DNA of 64,000 bases from CAYRNY01 sp964425755 (lineage in GTDB: Bacteria; Chloroflexota; Anaerolineae; Aggregatilineales; Aggregatilineaceae). Location of the stretch: the NCBI GenBank assembly GCA_964425755.1, contig CAYRNY010000010.1, forward strand, positions 121,605-185,604, given 5' to 3'. The notes beneath the pieces were generated by a model. It worked only from the letters and a program-made list of their open reading frames with translations. It made no database searches and was not told where the DNA came from. The position numbers and the translations under genes are program-made. The stretch's first letter is position 1; each line of letters begins with the position of its first letter. Below are positions 34,662 through 43,223 of the stretch, piece after piece.

Positions 34662-35467
34662 GGCAGGCCCTCAAACATATGCTGCGCGGCGCGGCGCTGG
34701 TCCTGCCGCCGGTGCTGCTGGTGCGGGCGGCGCGCGCAGTGCGCGATCGCTTCCAGGCGCAGGGCGCGGAGCTGGCGCGTGCCGAAGCCGAGGCCGAACG
34801 CGCGCGCTTTTTGCAGCATCTTGACCACGAGATGAAAAACCCCCTGATGGCGATCCGTGCCGGGCTGGCGAACCTCGCCGGCACGGACGATCTGGCGATG
34901 CGCGAACAGATTCGCGGCAGCATCGAAGCGCAGGTGATCTACCTGGGCAAGCTGGTGGCTGACCTGCGCAAGATCGCGACCATCGAGAGCCTGCCGCTGG
35001 AACGCGAGCCGGTCGCGATCACGGCGCTGCTGGCGGATGTGCTGGCGCTGGCACGTGAAGAGCCGGAAGCCGCCACGCGGGCGCTGGTGCTGAATCCGCC
35101 GGACGGCGACCTGGTGACGCTGGGGGATGTCGACTTGCTGTTGCACGCGCTGTATAACCTGGTGCAGAACGCGCTCAAATTCACGCGCCCCGGCGCTACG
35201 ATCACGCTGGAGGCGTACCCGGTCGATGGGTGGGTGGCGATTGAGGTGGCCGATACCGGCCCCGGCATCCACCCGGACGACCTGCCGCACGTGTGCGAAG
35301 AACTCTATCGCGGGCGCGGCACGGCGGGAATCCCCGGCAGCGGGATCGGGCTGGCGCTGGCGCGGGCGATCGCGGCGCAGCACGACGGCGATCTCGTGAT
35401 CAGCAGCGCGCCGGGCGAAGGCACCGTCGCGCGGCTGTACCTGGTCGCGGATGACGGGACGGGCTAG
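34658..35467 (+). CDS. sensor histidine kinase, short, partner of the preceding regulator
   Basis: A 269-residue kinase with only one short hydrophobic N-terminal segment (about 8-26) and no sensing domain. HisKA carries LQHLDHEMKNPL with His57. The ATP-binding domain has LVQNALKFTRPG (N box), ADTGPGIHPDDLPH (G1), GIPGSGIGLALARAIA (G2) and GEGTVARLYLV. The lack of a sensor suggests it reads a signal through another protein or the membrane, as in intramembrane-sensing kinases, though these usually have two helices. It overlaps the OmpR-type regulator gene by four bases and should phosphorylate it. Confidence 0.9.
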   Translation: MRQALKHMLRGAALVLPPVLLVRAARAVRDRFQAQGAELARAEAEAERARFLQHLDHEMKNPLMAIRAGLANLAGTDDLAMREQIRGSIEAQVIYLGKLVADLRKIATIESLPLEREPVAITALLADVLALAREEPEAATRALVLNPPDGDLVTLGDVDLLLHALYNLVQNALKFTRPGATITLEAYPVDGWVAIEVADTGPGIHPDDLPHVCEELYRGRGTAGIPGSGIGLALARAIAAQHDGDLVISSAPGEGTVARLYLVADDGTG

Positions 35468-35519
35468 AGGCTGCGGGGCGCGACGGATCGGCCCCCCAGC
35501 GTCCCTGGCCGCGAACCGG

Positions 35520-36737
35520 CTACATCGCCGGGACGCGCTGGAGATACTGCCGCACCATCAGCGCGACGGTCGCGCCTTCGCCGGCGGCAGCGGCGGCCTG
35601 CTTGGTGCTGCGCGCGCGCACGTCACCGGCTGCGAACACGCCGGGGATGTTCGTCTCCAGCGATTCACTCGTGACGATGAACCCCTGCTCATCCGTCTCG
35701 ATGATCCCTTTGAACGGCTCGCTGTTCGGTTCCAGGCCGATGAGGATGAACACGCCGTCCGGGTGATCCACGCGTTCGGTCCCCGTCGCGCGGTCGAGCA
35801 CGCGCACGCCCGCCAGCTTTTTATTTTCGGCCAGGAATTCCGTCACCTGCTGGTTGGTCAGCACGTCGATGTTCGGGCAGTCCTGGATTTTCTGTTGCAG
35901 GACGAGGCTGGCGTTTGGCTCCGGCTGGAACTCGAGGATCGTCACGTGCCGGGCAAACTGGCAGATGTGCAACGCTTCCTGGAACCCGCTGTTGCCGCCG
36001 CCGATCACGTAGACGTCTTTGCCCTCATAGAACGGGGCGTCGCACGTGGCGCAGAAGTGAATGTTGATGCCCAGCAAGCGCCCTTCGCCGGGCACGTTCA
36101 GCCGCCGGTAGTGGCTTCCGGTGGCGATCACCACCGCGCCGCCGCAGTGCTCTTGCCCGTCGGCGGTTGTCACCACGCGGTACTGGCCGTCGGTGTGGAT
36201 GCCGGTGACGGTCTTGGCTTGCAGGATCTCCACGCCGAAACGCTCGGCCTGCCGCCGCAGCCGGTCCGCCAGGTCGGCGCCGCTGACGCCCTCGTCGAAA
36301 CCGGGGAAGTTATCCATCTCGCGCGTCATGCCGACCTGCCCGCCGACGCCGCTCTTTTCGATCACCAGCGTGCTGAGTCCCTCGCGGCTGGTGTAGATTC
36401 CGGCGGTCAGGCCGGCGGGGCCGCTGCCGACGATGATCACGTCGTAATAGTCCTGGCTGGCCTCCATGTTCAGGCCCAGCTTGGCGGCGAGTTCTTGGTT
36501 GCTTGGCTCGACCAGCACCGACCCGTCGGGGAACACGATCGTCGGGATGCTGCGGTTGCCGTTGTTGAGTCGCTCGACATCGGCGACCGCTTCCGGCTGC
36601 TGGTCCAGGTCGATGTAAGTGTAATGGATGCGCTGTTCGCCAAAGAATGTCTTGGCGCGGCGGCAGTCCGGGCACCAGTTCGCCCCATACATGCGGATGC
36701 CGTCTCCGGCGGCGCTGTTGTTCGATACGTCCGACAC
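35520..36737 (-). CDS. glutaredoxin-thioredoxin reductase fusion (FAD-dependent oxidoreductase)
   Basis: A 405-residue two-part redox enzyme. Residues about 12-90 are a glutaredoxin-like domain with the dithiol ANWCPDCRRAK (Cys22, Cys25) and the cis-Pro segment RSIPTIVF. Residues about 97-400 are a thioredoxin reductase-type flavoprotein: IIVGSGPAGLTAG for FAD, the active-site pair HFCATCDAP (Cys229, Cys232), VIGGGNSGFQEA for NADPH, and GVFAAGDVR near the end. The NADPH motif keeps GGGNS where classical enzymes have GGGDS. The fusion suggests electrons pass from NADPH to FAD to CATC to CPDC within one chain. GTG start, with AGGAGG 10 bases upstream. Confidence 0.9.
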   Translation of the reverse strand: MSDVSNNSAAGDGIRMYGANWCPDCRRAKTFFGEQRIHYTYIDLDQQPEAVADVERLNNGNRSIPTIVFPDGSVLVEPSNQELAAKLGLNMEASQDYYDVIIVGSGPAGLTAGIYTSREGLSTLVIEKSGVGGQVGMTREMDNFPGFDEGVSGADLADRLRRQAERFGVEILQAKTVTGIHTDGQYRVVTTADGQEHCGGAVVIATGSHYRRLNVPGEGRLLGINIHFCATCDAPFYEGKDVYVIGGGNSGFQEALHICQFARHVTILEFQPEPNASLVLQQKIQDCPNIDVLTNQQVTEFLAENKKLAGVRVLDRATGTERVDHPDGVFILIGLEPNSEPFKGIIETDEQGFIVTSESLETNIPGVFAAGDVRARSTKQAAAAAGEGATVALMVRQYLQRVPAM

Positions 36738-36868
36738 CTTACCTTAGCCTCCTGGTACATGTTGGATAGACGCATTGTGCAGAAACGCTCAATGAACCAA
36801 CTATAACGTAATTGCGGGGTGCTGTGTGTTGTTTGGGCGACATTGGGGGCGGCACAAAGCCGGTTAGT

Positions 36869-37723
36869 TCAGCGGCGGTCGCCGGACGCGGCAGTTTCGG
36901 CAGCCAGCGCGCGCATCGCGTCCACGATCTCGGCCAGCCGCTCGCCGTATGGGTTATGCGCGTTGCGTGCGGCGGTACTGGCCCACTCCTCGATGTTGTC
37001 GCGGCGCTCCGCGATGATCGCGTGTGTGTCGGCCAGCTTGAGCGCGTGCCGCATGTAGGCCACGACCAGCTCAAAACGCGGGCTGAGCAGGCGTTTGTTG
37101 TTCATCCGCGTGCCGGGCTGCTGGATGGTGTCCAGCACCTCGCGCGTTTGCTCGTACGCTTCGCCCAGAAAGTACGCCCAGGCGACCAGCGCGGTCATGA
37201 AGTTGGGCTGGATCGCGCCCCGGATGCGCTCGCGCAGCCCGCCCGCCGCTTCGATGAAGCGCCCCTGGGCCAGCAGCGTATCATACCGCGTGAGGTATAC
37301 CAGGTCGCACCGCGCGCGGGGCGCGAGATCGCTTGCTTCGCACGCGCCGCTGCCCGCCACCGCCGCGAACGCTTCCAGCGCCAGCGGTTCGGATTTCTGC
37401 CCGTGCCCGAGGTAATTGTACGCTGCGGCGAGGGTGAACGCGGTTTCGGGCGTCTGGTCGCCTTGGGCGCGCCGGGCCGCGAGTTCGTCGATCACGGCGG
37501 CGGCTTCGCCCTCACGCACGCGCGCGCTGTAGCGGTTGTAGGTGCGGAACCAGCCCAGCGTGCGCCACGTGCGCCAGTACGCGTAGACCCACATCACCAC
37601 CAGTACCATTGCCAGCAGCAGGAAGATGACGCCGGTTGACAGGCCGGCTACACGCCCGATCAACACAACCAGCATACCCAGGATGACGACATACAGCGCG
37701 CGGGAACCGCGTGAGTCTTGCAT
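36869..37723 (-). CDS. membrane-anchored TPR-like protein
   Basis: A 284-residue protein. Two hydrophobic helices (about 8-27 and 29-49) form an N-terminal hairpin anchor, with a cytoplasmic helical domain behind it. The domain has TPR-like repeats (TAFTLAAAYNYLGHGQKSEPLALEAF, shown here in parts: AAAYNYLGHGQKSEP, DLVYLTRYDTLLAQGRF, ALVAWAYFLGEAYEQTREV). GAGGAGG lies 10 bases before the ATG. It lies downstream of phosphofructokinase on the same strand with an 87-base gap. A scaffold role is likely for such folds, with partner unknown. Confidence 0.65.
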   Translation of the reverse strand: MQDSRGSRALYVVILGMLVVLIGRVAGLSTGVIFLLLAMVLVVMWVYAYWRTWRTLGWFRTYNRYSARVREGEAAAVIDELAARRAQGDQTPETAFTLAAAYNYLGHGQKSEPLALEAFAAVAGSGACEASDLAPRARCDLVYLTRYDTLLAQGRFIEAAGGLRERIRGAIQPNFMTALVAWAYFLGEAYEQTREVLDTIQQPGTRMNNKRLLSPRFELVVAYMRHALKLADTHAIIAERRDNIEEWASTAARNAHNPYGERLAEIVDAMRALAAETAASGDRR

Positions 37724-37810
37724 CGGTGGTTCGCCTCCTCGTGTGAGACGCTCAGGGTGTCCTGCGGCGCGCCTCGTGCTCGCCGGTGGTTGCCCCGAAC
37801 GTGCGGTGCG

Positions 37811-38782
37811 TCATTTCGCCAGCGCGTTCGCCAGCGCGAACAGCTCCGGATCAAGCGTCTTGGTCTTGCCAATGACCTCTTCGTAGGGCGTGGTCGTGAT
37901 CGCGCCTTTCACCAGGCCGCAGAGCACGCCGAAGTTGCCTTGCTCGATCTGCTCGGTGGCGCGCGCCGCCAGCCGCGTGCCGAGGATGCGGTCAAACGCG
38001 CCGGGCATCCCGCCGCGCTGGACGTGCCCTAACTGCGTGACGCGTAGCGCAAAGCCGAGGTCCTCGTGGTGCTGCTTGAAGTATTCGGCCAGTTCAGCCG
38101 CGTTGTAGCGTGCTCCCTCCGCCACCACGATGATCGCGTGCGCTTTGCCGCGCTGGTAGGCGTCCTCGATTATATCGGCGAGGGTTTCCGGTGGAGTATC
38201 GAACTCCGGGATGCAGACGCCTTCCGCGCCGCCCGCGATCCCGGCCATCAGCGCGAGATAACCGCAATTGCGGCCCATCGTCTCGACCAGGAACGCGCGC
38301 TCGTGCGAGGACGCCGTGACCTTGAGCCGGTCGATCGCTTCGAGCGCGATGTTCAGCGCGGTGTCCACCCCCAGCGTGATCTCGGAACCGGCGAGGTCGT
38401 TGTCGATCGTGGACGCGACACCGACCACCGGAAATCCCTGCTGGTGCAGCGCGTATGCGCCGGCCTGCGAGCCGTTGCCACCGATCACGACCAGCGCCTC
38501 GATGCCTTCCTTGTTCATCTCGCGGATCGCCGTGCGCTGGCCCTCTTCGGTTTTGAACGCCTCGCAGCGTGCGCTGCCGAGGATTGTGCCGCCTTGCTGG
38601 ATGATCCCGCCGACATCGCGCAGCCCCAGCGGGCGGAAGTCGCCTTCAACCAGGCCACGGTAGCCGTGATCTACGCCGAATACCTCCCACTCGTGCGCGA
38701 TCCCGGTCCGCACGACCGAGCGGATCGCTGCGTTCATGCCGGGCGCGTCGCCGCCGCTGGTCAGTACTGCTATGCGCCTCAT
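37811..38782 (-). CDS. pfkA: 6-phosphofructokinase
   Basis: A 323-residue glycolytic enzyme that phosphorylates fructose 6-phosphate. Motifs are VLTSGGDAPGMNA (5-17), GGTILGSARC, VVIGGNGSQAGA (98-109), the catalytic STIDNDL (124-130), VETMGRNCGYLA and VVAEGAR. In ATP-dependent enzymes such as E. coli PfkA the nucleotide/Mg loop reads GGDGS; here Asp103 is Asn, while the following Gly that marks ATP use over pyrophosphate is kept. AGGAGG sits 7 bases before the ATG at 38782, which is preferred over the GTG at 38788. It links the glucan-degrading enzymes of this window to glycolysis. Confidence 0.93.
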   Translation of the reverse strand: MRRIAVLTSGGDAPGMNAAIRSVVRTGIAHEWEVFGVDHGYRGLVEGDFRPLGLRDVGGIIQQGGTILGSARCEAFKTEEGQRTAIREMNKEGIEALVVIGGNGSQAGAYALHQQGFPVVGVASTIDNDLAGSEITLGVDTALNIALEAIDRLKVTASSHERAFLVETMGRNCGYLALMAGIAGGAEGVCIPEFDTPPETLADIIEDAYQRGKAHAIIVVAEGARYNAAELAEYFKQHHEDLGFALRVTQLGHVQRGGMPGAFDRILGTRLAARATEQIEQGNFGVLCGLVKGAITTTPYEEVIGKTKTLDPELFALANALAK

Positions 38783-39066
38783 CGTCACTCCTCCTGCTAA
38801 CCTAAATACAGTATTCAGCCGTCTGCACGCCGCACGGCACGCTGTCGCCGGCGCTCGCTGTGCCAGGCGACCGTGTCGCTCGGGTAACGGCCTCTAGTGG
38901 GATTATAGCAGTCCGATCCCTTTGCGCGAACGCTGGCGACCGGGAGCGGGGTGTGGCACGCTGGGCGCAGACGTTCGAGCGGGACCTGCCGGGTGCTGTC
39001 CCGTCACGTTGCCCGCGCCGCCGCTGCGCTGTGGATCGTGTGCCTGGGGGGACGGTTGGCGCGCCG

Positions 39067-39693
39067 CTAGTCGCCGTCCCCGGCGGTGCCTGCACCCCGG
39101 CGAGCGTGTTCCTCGCGCAGCCGCAGCCACAGCAGCCCGACCAGCGTCTTCGCGTCCTTGATCGCGCCCTGGTCCAGCTGCGCGAAGAGCGTTTCCGTCG
39201 CCACCTCAAAGACCTTAATGTCTTCGCCTTCGTGCAGCAGGCCGCCACCGGGACCGACGCGGTCCGCACTGCGCACCGGCGCGTAGAACAGGTAGATCCG
39301 CTCCGAGGTGCCGCCGGGACTGAGATAGAACGTGCTGATGGGTTGCAGGTTTTCGACGTGGTAGCCGGTTTCTTCTTTCAGCTCGCGCCGCATCGCCGCT
39401 TCGGGCGTTTCGCCGTCGTCAATGATGCCCGCCGGGATCTCGCGCAACCAGCCAGAGTCTTTTTCGTAGGTCGCATAACGGAACTGTTCGGTCATCAACA
39501 CGGTGCCGGTGTCCAGATTGTGCACCACGGCTGCCGTGCTGTCGCCCCGGTCCAGGTTGAGCCGGACCAATTCGTCGCTCATGGTGCCATCGTAGCGCTC
39601 GTAGCGCAGCGTGATCTCGTCAATGCGAAAGATATTTTCGTCAAAGACGGGGCGTTTAGACGTGATCTCTACGCGTTTAGGTGTGTCGGGCAT
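39067..39693 (-). CDS. NUDIX hydrolase, ADP-ribose pyrophosphatase/NudK-like
   Basis: A 208-residue cytoplasmic enzyme. The NUDIX box is complete: GIIDDGETPEAAMRRELK followed by EETGY, matching GX5EX7REUXEEXGU. The N-terminal beta domain (about 8-80, with ELVRLNLDRGDSTAAVVHN and VLMTEQFRYATY) and STFYLSPGGTSERIYLFYA place it with ADP-ribose or GDP-mannose pyrophosphatases. It probably clears nucleotide-sugar or ADP-ribose by hydrolysis to two monophosphates. AAGGA precedes the ATG at 39693; upstream codons in the frame are not used. It stands alone upstream of phosphofructokinase on the same strand, 284 bases away. Confidence 0.88.
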   Translation of the reverse strand: MPDTPKRVEITSKRPVFDENIFRIDEITLRYERYDGTMSDELVRLNLDRGDSTAAVVHNLDTGTVLMTEQFRYATYEKDSGWLREIPAGIIDDGETPEAAMRRELKEETGYHVENLQPISTFYLSPGGTSERIYLFYAPVRSADRVGPGGGLLHEGEDIKVFEVATETLFAQLDQGAIKDAKTLVGLLWLRLREEHARRGAGTAGDGD

Positions 39694-39913
39694 GTGCTTT
39701 TCCTTCGGTTGGCGGCGCGTCCGGCGCGTGGTCATGGTGGGCAAGCCGCGATCCGCAAGACGCAGGATATGCTGATCGTAGCGCCGGGACCGCGCCAGTA
39801 TTCCCCCAGTGTTTGGGTGCCTGATGCGCCGCTGCGTCCTCGCATGACGCCCTTTAGGATATCGCGTTCTGCTTGGCGCGGCAATCAGCGCGTGCGGGCT
39901 GCGGCGTGAACGC

Positions 39914-40045
39914 TCAGGGCTGCGCGGCCAACACGTAGGTTGTGCGCGCGATCCCCGCTTCGACGGCCAGCGGGTCCAGCGGCATGATCGGCGTGTCGTC
40001 GCGCAGCACCGCAAAGCGGTAGAGGAGTCCGGCGGCAGGTTCAGG
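39914..40045 (-). pseudogene. 3' remnant of an unidentified gene
   Basis: An open frame of 43 codons without a usable start, bounded upstream by an in-frame TAA, reads like the end of a real protein: LLYRFAVLRDDTPIMPL, then DPLAVEAGIARTTYVLAAQP and a TGA. Codon use is like that of neighbouring genes. It has no ribosome site, so I read it as a decayed gene end. The family is not recognised. Confidence 0.35.
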
Positions 40046-40144
40046 TTAATGCTGTGAAGCCTTCGTTCTGATCGTATAGCCTTTTGGTGCCAGTTACGGT
40101 TAGGAAAACGTTATTAAACAGCTATACCAGGGCCTGCCGGGCGA

Positions 40145-40158
40145 GTAAACCGGTTTAG
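40145..40158. promoter_or_regulatory. TAAACCGGTTTA palindrome, candidate glucan-regulon operator (site C)
   Basis: A perfect 12-bp palindrome (40146-40157, GTAAACCGGTTTAG with flanks) lies 140 bases upstream of the glucan phosphorylase start. A TATACC at 40123-40128 would place it just past a transcription start; another candidate -10 (TATGAT, 40251-40256) lies closer to the gene. The remaining 600-base gap holds the pseudogene fragment listed above and nothing else I can support. Confidence 0.6.
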
Positions 40159-40297
40159 GTCTCGCCTGGCTGCGTGATTGGCAAAACGCGCCATGCCTGT
40201 TATGCTAAGGTCGCACCGCGCATTGATCTACATCATATCGAGCGGTGCGGTATGATTATATTTCCCTGTCCCTGGATATTTCAGGAGTGCTTTTCAC

Positions 40298-42895
40298 ATG
40301 GTAAAACCTGTTGCGACGGTAAATGTCTCACCGAATTTGCCGCCCAGCCTGGAACGCCTGCGCGAACTGGCGTACAACCTGCGCTGGACCTGGGATCACG
40401 AGACGATCTCGCTGTTTCGCCGCCTGGACCGCGATCTGTGGGAACAGACCGGCAGCAACCCCGTCCACATGTTGGGGATCATCAGCCAGGATGTGCTGCG
40501 GGCCGCCGCTGAAGACGAGGCGTTTATGGCGCATCTTGACCGCGCCTGCGCGCAGTTCGACGCGTACATGGCCCCGGACGCGCGCACCTGGTACCGCCAG
40601 CATTTTGGCGCGTTTGAAAAACCGTTCATCGCGTATTTCTCGATGGAATACGGCCTGACCGAGTGCCTGCGCAATTATTCGGGCGGCCTGGGCATTCTGT
40701 CCGGCGACCATATGAAGAGCGCTTCCGACCTGGGGCTGCCGCTGGTCGGGATCGGGATGCTCTATGAGGAAGGGTATTTTCACCAGTACCTGAACGCCGA
40801 CGGGTACCAGCAGCAGTCCTACCCGCTGAACGATTTCCCAAACCTGCCTGTGCAGCGCGTCTACCAAGACGACGGCACGCCGATGGTGATCGAGATCCCG
40901 ATCGCGCAGCGCACGGCCAAGATCAACATCTGGAAGGTGCAGGTCGGGCGCGTGCCGCTGTACCTGATGGACACCAACCACCCGGAGAACGGCGAAGGTA
41001 TCCGCGACCTGACCGACCGGCTGTACGGCGGTGACCAGCGTAACCGCATCCGGCAGGAGATCGTGCTCGGCATTGGCGGCGTCCAGCTGCTTGAAAAGCT
41101 GGGCATACGCCCGACGGTGGTGCACATGAACGAGGGGCACAGCGCCTTCCTGGCGTTGGAGCGCATCCGCCTGATCATGCAGGAGAACCCGGAGCTTGAT
41201 TTCTGGGAAGCGGCGGATATCGCGGCGGCGGGCAGCGTCTACACGATTCACACGCCGGTCCCGGCTGGGCTGGAGCGCTTCGGCTATGACCTGATCGACG
41301 AGCACTTCCCATACATGTGGGAGGCGCTGGACCTCACGCGTGAGGAGTTCCACGACCTGGGGCGCGAGCACATGGGCGGCTTTGACCTGTTCAGCCTGCC
41401 GGTGTTCGCGCTGCGGATGTCGTCGCACAACAACGGCGTGAGCAAGCTGCACGGCGCGGTCAGCCGCGCGATGTGGCAGTGGATGTTCCCTGACATCCCG
41501 GAGCACGAAGTGCCGATCGAATCGGTGACGAACGGGATTCACATCCAGAGTTGGATTAGCTCCGAGATGGCGTCGCTGTTCGACCGCTATCTTGACCCGT
41601 CCTGGCGCACGGAGCCGGACAACGCGGACACGTGGGCCGATATCGATCGCATCCCCGACGCTGAATTGTGGCGCTCGCACGAGCGCCGCCGCGAGCGCCT
41701 GACCGCCTTCGCGCGTGACCGGTTGCGCCAGCAGCTTGAGTCGCGCGGCGCGGCAAAGTCCGAGATCGATGGCGCGGAAGAGGTGCTCAATCCCGACGCG
41801 CTGACGATCGGGTTTGCGCGCCGCTTTGCGACCTACAAGCGCGCGACGCTGCTGCTGCGCGACAAAGAACGCCTGGAACGGATCGTCAATGACCCGCTGC
41901 GCCCGGTGCAGTTCATCTTCGCCGGAAAAGCGCACCCGCACGACCACCTCGGCAAGGAGTTGATCAAGGAGATCGTCAAGACCGCCGAAATGCCGGAGTT
42001 CCGCCACGCGATCGTGTTCCTGGAAAACTACGACATCAGCATCGCGCGTTACATGGTGCAGGGCGTCGACATCTGGCTGAACAACCCGCGCCGCCCGCAC
42101 GAGGCCAGCGGGACCAGCGGCATGAAGGTGATCTACAACGGCGGACTGAATGCGAGCATCCTCGATGGCTGGTGGGCGGAAGCCTACGATCCGAACGTGG
42201 GGTTCGCTATCGGCAGCGGGGAAGAGTACGAACAGTCCGAGTGGGACATGCAGGACTACATCGAGGCGCAGGCGCTGTACAACTTGCTCGAACGCGACCT
42301 GATCCCGCTGTTTTACTCGCGCGGGCGCGACGGTCTGCCGCGCGAATGGATCGAGCTGGTCAAGAACAGCATCCGCAAGCTGGCCCCGTACTTCAACACC
42401 TTCCGCATGGTGCGCGAGTACACCGAGAAGTACTACATGATCGCCAACGAGCGCTTCAACCGCCTGACGACGCCCGATTTCGAACGGGGCATGACCTACG
42501 CCCGGTGGATGAAATCGGTCCGCGAGAACTGGAATAAGGTCAAAGTCTTGCGCGTGGAAGTCGAGCCGCAGCAGTTGAAAGTCGACCAGGATATCTACGT
42601 GCGTACCTGGGTGGACCTGGGCGCGCTCAAGCCGGAAGATGTCAGCGTGCAGTTGTATTACGGCTCGCTGGACAGCCGCGATCGCATTGTCGCGGGCGAA
42701 ACACAGGAAATGGGCTACTGCTGCCCGTCCGGCGACGGTGCCAAAGTCAAAGGCATGAACGTGCACGAGTTCGAGCACACGTTGCGCTACGACACGACCG
42801 GCAAACGCGGGTTCTCCGTGCGCGTGCTGCCGAACCACGCCGACCTGCACGAGCCGCTGTTGACCAACCTGATCGCCTGGGCCGACGGCGTGTAA
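40298..42895 (+). CDS. glgP: alpha-glucan (glycogen/maltodextrin) phosphorylase, thermophile-type
   Basis: An 865-residue PLP enzyme releasing glucose 1-phosphate from the non-reducing ends of alpha-1,4-glucans. The N-terminal DUF3417 region (about 10-110, LAYNLRWTWDHETISLFRRL) marks the short phosphorylase class of bacteria and archaea, distinct from E. coli GlgP. Active-site segments include NYSGGLGILSGDHMKSASDL, VVHMNEGHSAF, SVTNGIHIQSWIS, IGFARRFATYKRA and EASGTSGMKVIYNGG with the PLP lysine at residue 610. It works with the debranching enzyme and the GH57 transferase. The operator-like palindrome upstream suggests shared control. Confidence 0.95.
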   Translation: MVKPVATVNVSPNLPPSLERLRELAYNLRWTWDHETISLFRRLDRDLWEQTGSNPVHMLGIISQDVLRAAAEDEAFMAHLDRACAQFDAYMAPDARTWYRQHFGAFEKPFIAYFSMEYGLTECLRNYSGGLGILSGDHMKSASDLGLPLVGIGMLYEEGYFHQYLNADGYQQQSYPLNDFPNLPVQRVYQDDGTPMVIEIPIAQRTAKINIWKVQVGRVPLYLMDTNHPENGEGIRDLTDRLYGGDQRNRIRQEIVLGIGGVQLLEKLGIRPTVVHMNEGHSAFLALERIRLIMQENPELDFWEAADIAAAGSVYTIHTPVPAGLERFGYDLIDEHFPYMWEALDLTREEFHDLGREHMGGFDLFSLPVFALRMSSHNNGVSKLHGAVSRAMWQWMFPDIPEHEVPIESVTNGIHIQSWISSEMASLFDRYLDPSWRTEPDNADTWADIDRIPDAELWRSHERRRERLTAFARDRLRQQLESRGAAKSEIDGAEEVLNPDALTIGFARRFATYKRATLLLRDKERLERIVNDPLRPVQFIFAGKAHPHDHLGKELIKEIVKTAEMPEFRHAIVFLENYDISIARYMVQGVDIWLNNPRRPHEASGTSGMKVIYNGGLNASILDGWWAEAYDPNVGFAIGSGEEYEQSEWDMQDYIEAQALYNLLERDLIPLFYSRGRDGLPREWIELVKNSIRKLAPYFNTFRMVREYTEKYYMIANERFNRLTTPDFERGMTYARWMKSVRENWNKVKVLRVEVEPQQLKVDQDIYVRTWVDLGALKPEDVSVQLYYGSLDSRDRIVAGETQEMGYCCPSGDGAKVKGMNVHEFEHTLRYDTTGKRGFSVRVLPNHADLHEPLLTNLIAWADGV

Positions 42896-42931
42896 CGGCA
42901 CCGCGACGCCGCCCATCATACCAACCGTTAC

Positions 42932-42955
42932 CGGGCCGGCCACCGTGCCGGCCCG
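42932..42955 (+). terminator. stem-loop after the glucan phosphorylase gene
   Basis: Perfect 9-bp GC arms (CGGGCCGGC and GCCGGCCCG, 6-base loop) lie 37 bases past the stop; the nearest T run (GCGTTTTCC) is 14 bases further, so termination may be weak. Confidence 0.45.
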
Positions 42956-43094
42956 ACGTGCGTCCCTGCGTTTTCCAGGTGGGTGGCCTAGCCGCGTGCA
43001 ATGTCAAGCACATAGGATGCACGACACACTTTTGCGGGGAACAGTCCTGCTTCGCATGTGGTAGCGTGTATCTGTCTCCCCGCTGCTGAAAACA

Positions 43095-43123
43095 TTGACC
43101 AAACAGGCACGGAATCGTATAAT
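43095..43123 (+). promoter_or_regulatory. sigma70-type promoter of the histidine phosphatase gene
   Basis: TTGACC and TATAAT are separated by exactly 17 bases, giving a leader of about 95 bases before the start codon. It is the best plus-strand promoter match in the window. Confidence 0.8.
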
Positions 43124-43223
43124 CGCAGCGCAAAGAGTCGGGCTGCGCGGGTGGGGCGCAGGCAGGCGGCGTTTTCGTGGTTGTATGAAGCACTGCTGAT
43201 TCTTCTATGTGTGTGAGGTAGCT

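Noticed and set aside
40328..42943. 871-residue open frame opposite the glucan phosphorylase
   Set aside because: It is the antisense frame of a clear enzyme gene in GC-rich DNA, and its His/Arg/Val-rich sequence matches no fold.
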